Below, in pieces: positions 63,203-64,000 of a DNA stretch of 64,000 bases. The stretch is from contig NZ_QVMV01000012.1 of assembly GCF_003417465.1 (NCBI RefSeq), positions 60,963-124,962 on the forward strand. Direction: 5' to 3'. The translations under genes and the position numbers were made by a program. The stretch is from Wenzhouxiangella sp. 15190. GTDB taxonomy: Bacteria; Pseudomonadota; Gammaproteobacteria; Xanthomonadales; Wenzhouxiangellaceae. Position 1 is the first letter of the stretch; each line of letters opens with the position of its first letter. The notes under the pieces are model-generated. The model was not told where the DNA came from. It ran no database searches and worked only from the letters and a program-made list of their open reading frames with translations.

Positions 63203-64000
63203 ATGGTGAACCGAAAGCGTACGCATATAGCGGTATGTCTGATTAAAACGGGCTTGGCAGCGATGCTGCTGTTGCTTGCCGTGCCGGCGCTTTCCCAGAC
63301 AGCACCGGACCTCGGGGCAACCAGTCCATTTGGAATCGTCTCAGAAACCTATACAAATACCGCCGGGACGACTGTGGATGGCGATGTCTGTTATACGACT
63401 CCGCCTGCCGTTAACCCCACTGTAACCGGCACAATCTTTGTGCCATGCCCGCCCGAAACCGGAACGGATCAGAATGCCGCCCGGGCCGAACTGGACGCGC
63501 AGGCATGTACTGATATCGGTGCTGCCGTAGCGCTGGACCAGATCAGTATCGGCGGTGGGCCGGCCGGAGAGTTTCCGCCCGGCTGCTACTCGAGTTCCGG
63601 TGCGATGACCATCACCGCGAACACGACAGTCACGCTGAGAGGCGATGGGGTTTTCATTTTCAGGCCGGCCGGCGCGCTTGATCCGGCCGCCGGTTCCAGT
63701 GTCGTCGCAGCTGATGGTGCCTGTACGGATAATGTCTTCTGGACGCCGGGCGGTGGCACGACCATTGGCGCCAATGCCGCTTTTATCGGAACCGTCTTTC
63801 GTGGTACGGCCGCCGGCCTCAGTATTACTCTGGGAGATTCGGCAACGCTTGAAGGCAGGGCTCTGGCATTTGGCTCGACCGTCACTACTGCCAACAACGC
63901 AATCACCGTTCCCGATGCATGCCCGGAGGCAACCGGCACCATCATTGTCGAAAAGCAGACCCTCCCCGGAGGCAGCCTGCAAAGCTTCGGCTTTACCGGT
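63203..64000 (+). CDS. DUF3494 ice-binding-like surface protein (partial, runs off the window)
   Basis: The open frame from ATG 63203 runs to the window end (266 codons) with no stop. It has a signal peptide (AAMLLLLAVPALSQ, cleaved near residue 32). Then comes a DUF3494 domain: LGATSPFGIVSETYTNT, FPPGCYSSSGAMTITANTTV, GDGVFIFRPAGALDPAAGSS, NVFWTPGGGTTIGANAAFIG and ATLEGRALAFGSTVTTANNA, i.e. the ice-binding beta-helix fold. After it begins a second type of domain (GTIIVEKQTLPGGSLQSFGF), like the repeats of long adhesins. It is probably an exported, long surface protein. Ice binding is not proven for many family members. Confidence 0.88.
   Translation, partial: MVNRKRTHIAVCLIKTGLAAMLLLLAVPALSQTAPDLGATSPFGIVSETYTNTAGTTVDGDVCYTTPPAVNPTVTGTIFVPCPPETGTDQNAARAELDAQACTDIGAAVALDQISIGGGPAGEFPPGCYSSSGAMTITANTTVTLRGDGVFIFRPAGALDPAAGSSVVAADGACTDNVFWTPGGGTTIGANAAFIGTVFRGTAAGLSITLGDSATLEGRALAFGSTVTTANNAITVPDACPEATGTIIVEKQTLPGGSLQSFGFTG

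Noticed and set aside
1..64000. Window scanned by eye for CRISPR arrays, tRNA and rRNA genes, prophage and toxin-antitoxin pairs.
   Set aside because: No regularly spaced repeats, tRNA T-loops in structural context, phage structural genes or paired small toxin genes were recognised; a covariance-model and profile search would be needed to exclude them fully.

Overview
The window is high-GC bacterial chromosome, most likely from a Gram-negative gammaproteobacterium. The evidence is two TonB-dependent receptors, several lipoproteins with lipoboxes, DjlA, RluE, YghU, RraA and YgiD homologues. The style of the TolB-like/TPR signalling proteins and the sortase suggests a relative of Wenzhouxiangella/Xanthomonadales; that placement is inference. 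I saw no tRNA, rRNA, CRISPR array or intact transposase.

Layout. 0-1.4 kb: a decayed propeller/GGDEF sensor. 1.5-3.4 kb: a secreted S9 peptidase. 3.6-8.1 kb: a tight three-gene operon (FAD dehydrogenase, FMN 2-hydroxyacid dehydrogenase, ThDP-dependent enzyme). 9.8-12.3 kb: LigD split into three overlapping genes in the order phosphoesterase, ligase, polymerase. 12.4-15.8 kb: an OmpA-like protein, a DUF2207-like protein and threonine synthase. 15.9-22.5 kb: a class III nucleotide cyclase with TPRs, a lipoprotein with a 15-bp tandem repeat, a ZIP-like membrane protein carrying a cyclic-nucleotide-binding domain, and a CaCA antiporter. 22.7-26.4 kb: a thiamine uptake operon (TPP riboswitch, TonB receptor, PnuT, kinase). 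26.5-34 kb: an acyltransferase, a second TonB receptor, DjlA and two hydrolases. 33.8-36 kb: LysR diverging from DoxX and YgiD. 36-41.3 kb: a TPR/TolB protein, RraA, a canonical ZIP transporter, a YegP gene with an in-frame amber codon, and MgtE. 41.5-48.5 kb is the most decayed and repeat-rich part: a frameshifted NERD gene, REP-like palindromes around a patatin gene, an acetyltransferase fragment and a 277-bp MITE. 48.5-54.9 kb: a methyltransferase lipoprotein and central carbon genes (pyk, class I aldolase, maeB) separated by inverted repeats. 55-56.5 kb: a sortase and its probable LPATAG substrate. 56.5-64 kb: dodecin, a PAS/GGDEF cyclase, a desaturase, a PRC-barrel protein, an M48 protease, a DUF3096 mini-protein and the start of a DUF3494 ice-binding-like surface protein that runs off the end.

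Themes. Genes that plausibly work together are: the TPP-riboswitch operon for thiamine salvage; the 2-hydroxyacid/2-ketoacid operon; the split LigD repair operon; a possible cAMP link between the cyclase and the cNMP-ZIP protein; and the sortase/substrate pair. All functions are inferred from sequence motifs recognised by eye; no database search was run.
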